Assembly: GCF_002778315.1 (NCBI RefSeq)
Contig: NZ_NESA01000012.1
Coordinates: 1-64,000, forward strand
Direction: 5' to 3'
DNA length: 64,000 nt
From: Limnohabitans sp. JirII-31
GTDB lineage: Bacteria > Pseudomonadota > Gammaproteobacteria > Burkholderiales > Burkholderiaceae_C
In this document: piece after piece, positions 62,953 to 64,000 of the stretch
Layout of the letters: each line of letters starts with the position of its first letter
Numbering within the stretch: the first letter of the stretch is position 1
Notes under the pieces: generated by a model
Database searches by the model: none
Seen by the model: only the letters and a program-made list of their open reading frames with translations
What the model was told of the DNA's origin: nothing
Translations under genes and position numbers: made by a program

Positions 62953-64000
62953 ATGTCTGACACCTCCAACTACCGCCAACTCCTGCCCACCCACCGTGAC
63001 CTGTACTACGGCGGTGCCTGGCACACCCCCTTGGGCGGCTACCTCGACACCCACAACCCCGCCACTGGCGAGTCGCTCGGCCCATGCGCCGAAGCCAACG
63101 CTGAGGACGTAGATGCTGCGGTACGTGCTGCGCATGCGGGCTTTGCGGTGTGGCGCAAGTTCAAGCCACTCGAGCGCGCCGCCTTGTTGAAAAAAGTGGC
63201 GGCGGTGCTGCGCGAGAACGCGTTTGAGCTGGCCATGATCGACGCGGCCAACTGCGGCAACCCGATCAGCGAAATGCAGCGCGACGCCCTGATTGCCGCT
63301 GCGCAAATTGACTTTTACGCTGGCCTGGCCACCGAGATCAAAGGCGAAACCCTGCCCATGGGCGACGGGGTGCTGAACTACTCGGTGCGCGAGCCCTATG
63401 GCGTGTGCGCCCGCATCGTGGCCTACAACCACCCCATCATGTTCACCGCCGCCAAGATGGCACCGCCCTTGATTGCGGGCAACACGGTGATCATGAAGCC
63501 GCCCTACCAGGCACCGCTGTCGGCCTACCGCATGATGGAGCTGATCGACGGCATCTTGCCGCCCGGTGTGCTCAACATCATCAGCTCTGGCGCCCCGGGC
63601 GGTCAGGCCTTGGTGAACCACCCGCTGGTGCCACGCTTGTCGCTCATTGGCAGCGTGCCTACCGGACGCGCCATTGCCAAAGCAGCCGCCGACCAACTCA
63701 AACACGTCACGCTGGAGTTGGGGGGCAAGAACGCTTGCATCATCTATCCCGACGCCGACATGGACAAAGCCATTGCTGGTGCCGTGGGCGGCATGAACTT
63801 CACCTGGTGCGGCCAGAGCTGCGGCTCCACCTCGCGCTTGTTTGTGCACGCCTCGGTGTATGACCAAGTGGTGGCGGGCTTGCTCAAAGCCATCACCCAC
63901 TACAAGCCGGGCATTCCCACCGACATGGCGACCACCATGGGCTCGATCATCTCCAAAGCCCAGTGGGAAAAAATCATGGGCTACATCGAGATCGCCAAAG
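62953..64000 (+). CDS. NAD(P)+-dependent aldehyde dehydrogenase, N-terminal part (runs off right edge)
   Basis: At least 349 residues are in the window, without stop. It is a classic ALDH: oxyanion Asn in AYNHPIMFTAAKMAPPLIAGNTVIMKPP (~155-185), Glu in LELGGKNACIIYPDADMD (~255), catalytic Cys in TWCGQSCGSTSRLF (~285-298). Family members oxidise aldehydes to acids; with the upstream ThDP enzyme the pair could turn a 2-oxoacid into the one-carbon-shorter acid. Start ATG at 62953 (MSDTSNY). About 140 residues of the expected ~490 are missing beyond the edge. Confidence 0.92.
   Translation, partial: MSDTSNYRQLLPTHRDLYYGGAWHTPLGGYLDTHNPATGESLGPCAEANAEDVDAAVRAAHAGFAVWRKFKPLERAALLKKVAAVLRENAFELAMIDAANCGNPISEMQRDALIAAAQIDFYAGLATEIKGETLPMGDGVLNYSVREPYGVCARIVAYNHPIMFTAAKMAPPLIAGNTVIMKPPYQAPLSAYRMMELIDGILPPGVLNIISSGAPGGQALVNHPLVPRLSLIGSVPTGRAIAKAAADQLKHVTLELGGKNACIIYPDADMDKAIAGAVGGMNFTWCGQSCGSTSRLFVHASVYDQVVAGLLKAITHYKPGIPTDMATTMGSIISKAQWEKIMGYIEIAK

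Overview
The window looks like a chromosomal segment of a betaproteobacterium of the order Burkholderiales, most likely family Comamonadaceae (Limnohabitans/Rhodoferax-like). This rests on gene content and protein flavour: a BktB-type thiolase, a Tat-exported high-potential iron-sulfur protein, several Bug/TctC solute-binding proteins, darP-mog and waaA-waaC gene pairs, and GC-rich coding sequence. No rRNA, tRNA, CRISPR array, prophage or insertion sequence was recognised. Genus is an inference.

Layout. 1-2992 (-) is the N-terminal third or so of a large repetitive Ig-like surface adhesin that runs off the left edge, preceded by an AT-rich leader. 3451-8746 holds housekeeping genes (pmbA, darP, mog, cysE, trmJ, suhB). 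8780-9714 (-) is a HigBA/RelE-type toxin-antitoxin pair. 9914-14219 is an operon-like run mutS - anbu (proteasome-like peptidase) - alpha/beta hydrolase. 14251-22027 contains uppP, an MFS exporter, glnS, an SRAP-family protein that lacks its catalytic Cys2, rluE, and a wHTH-MNT/HEPN toxin-antitoxin module whose HEPN reading frame runs straight into a small gene with its own strong ribosome-binding site, followed by a small unknown protein, a 2Fe-2S ferredoxin and an RluA-type synthase. 22090-25250 has bktB, an LplT-like MFS permease and a hemerythrin. 25251-25548 is a convergent intergenic region made almost entirely of two copies, in inverted orientation, of a composite stem-loop element.

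25549-30049 (-) carries a core methionine synthase of the MesD type next to a luciferase-like flavin oxidoreductase, an acyl-CoA synthetase and a HTH-REC response regulator. 30129-40569 has a P1 peptidase, ettA, rhlE, a 2-hydroxyacid dehydrogenase, an enoyl-CoA hydratase/thioesterase/gloA run, HiPIP, a mocA-xdhC pair and pdxH. 40566-43676 (-) is msrA - small membrane protein - ZnuD-like TonB receptor. 43703-52059 (+) includes a DUF218 protein and a tetR-MFP-RND efflux operon followed by a pcm-like methyltransferase, a rhodanese and tolC, so all parts of a tripartite pump are present. 52049-55829 (-) is an LPS-core operon (phosphomannomutase, waaC, waaA). 55910-57309 is ogt plus an EamA permease. 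57393-64000 (+) is a catabolic cluster: FAH-family hydrolase, TctC, TauE/SafE permease, TctC, TPP-dependent decarboxylase-like enzyme and an aldehyde dehydrogenase cut by the right edge.

The most unusual signals are the paired composite stem-loop element (25279-25525), the HEPN gene fused in frame to a small nested gene (20158-20772), the MesD-like synthase next to an LLM oxidoreductase instead of DUF1852/MesX, and the SRAP protein with Thr in place of the catalytic Cys2.
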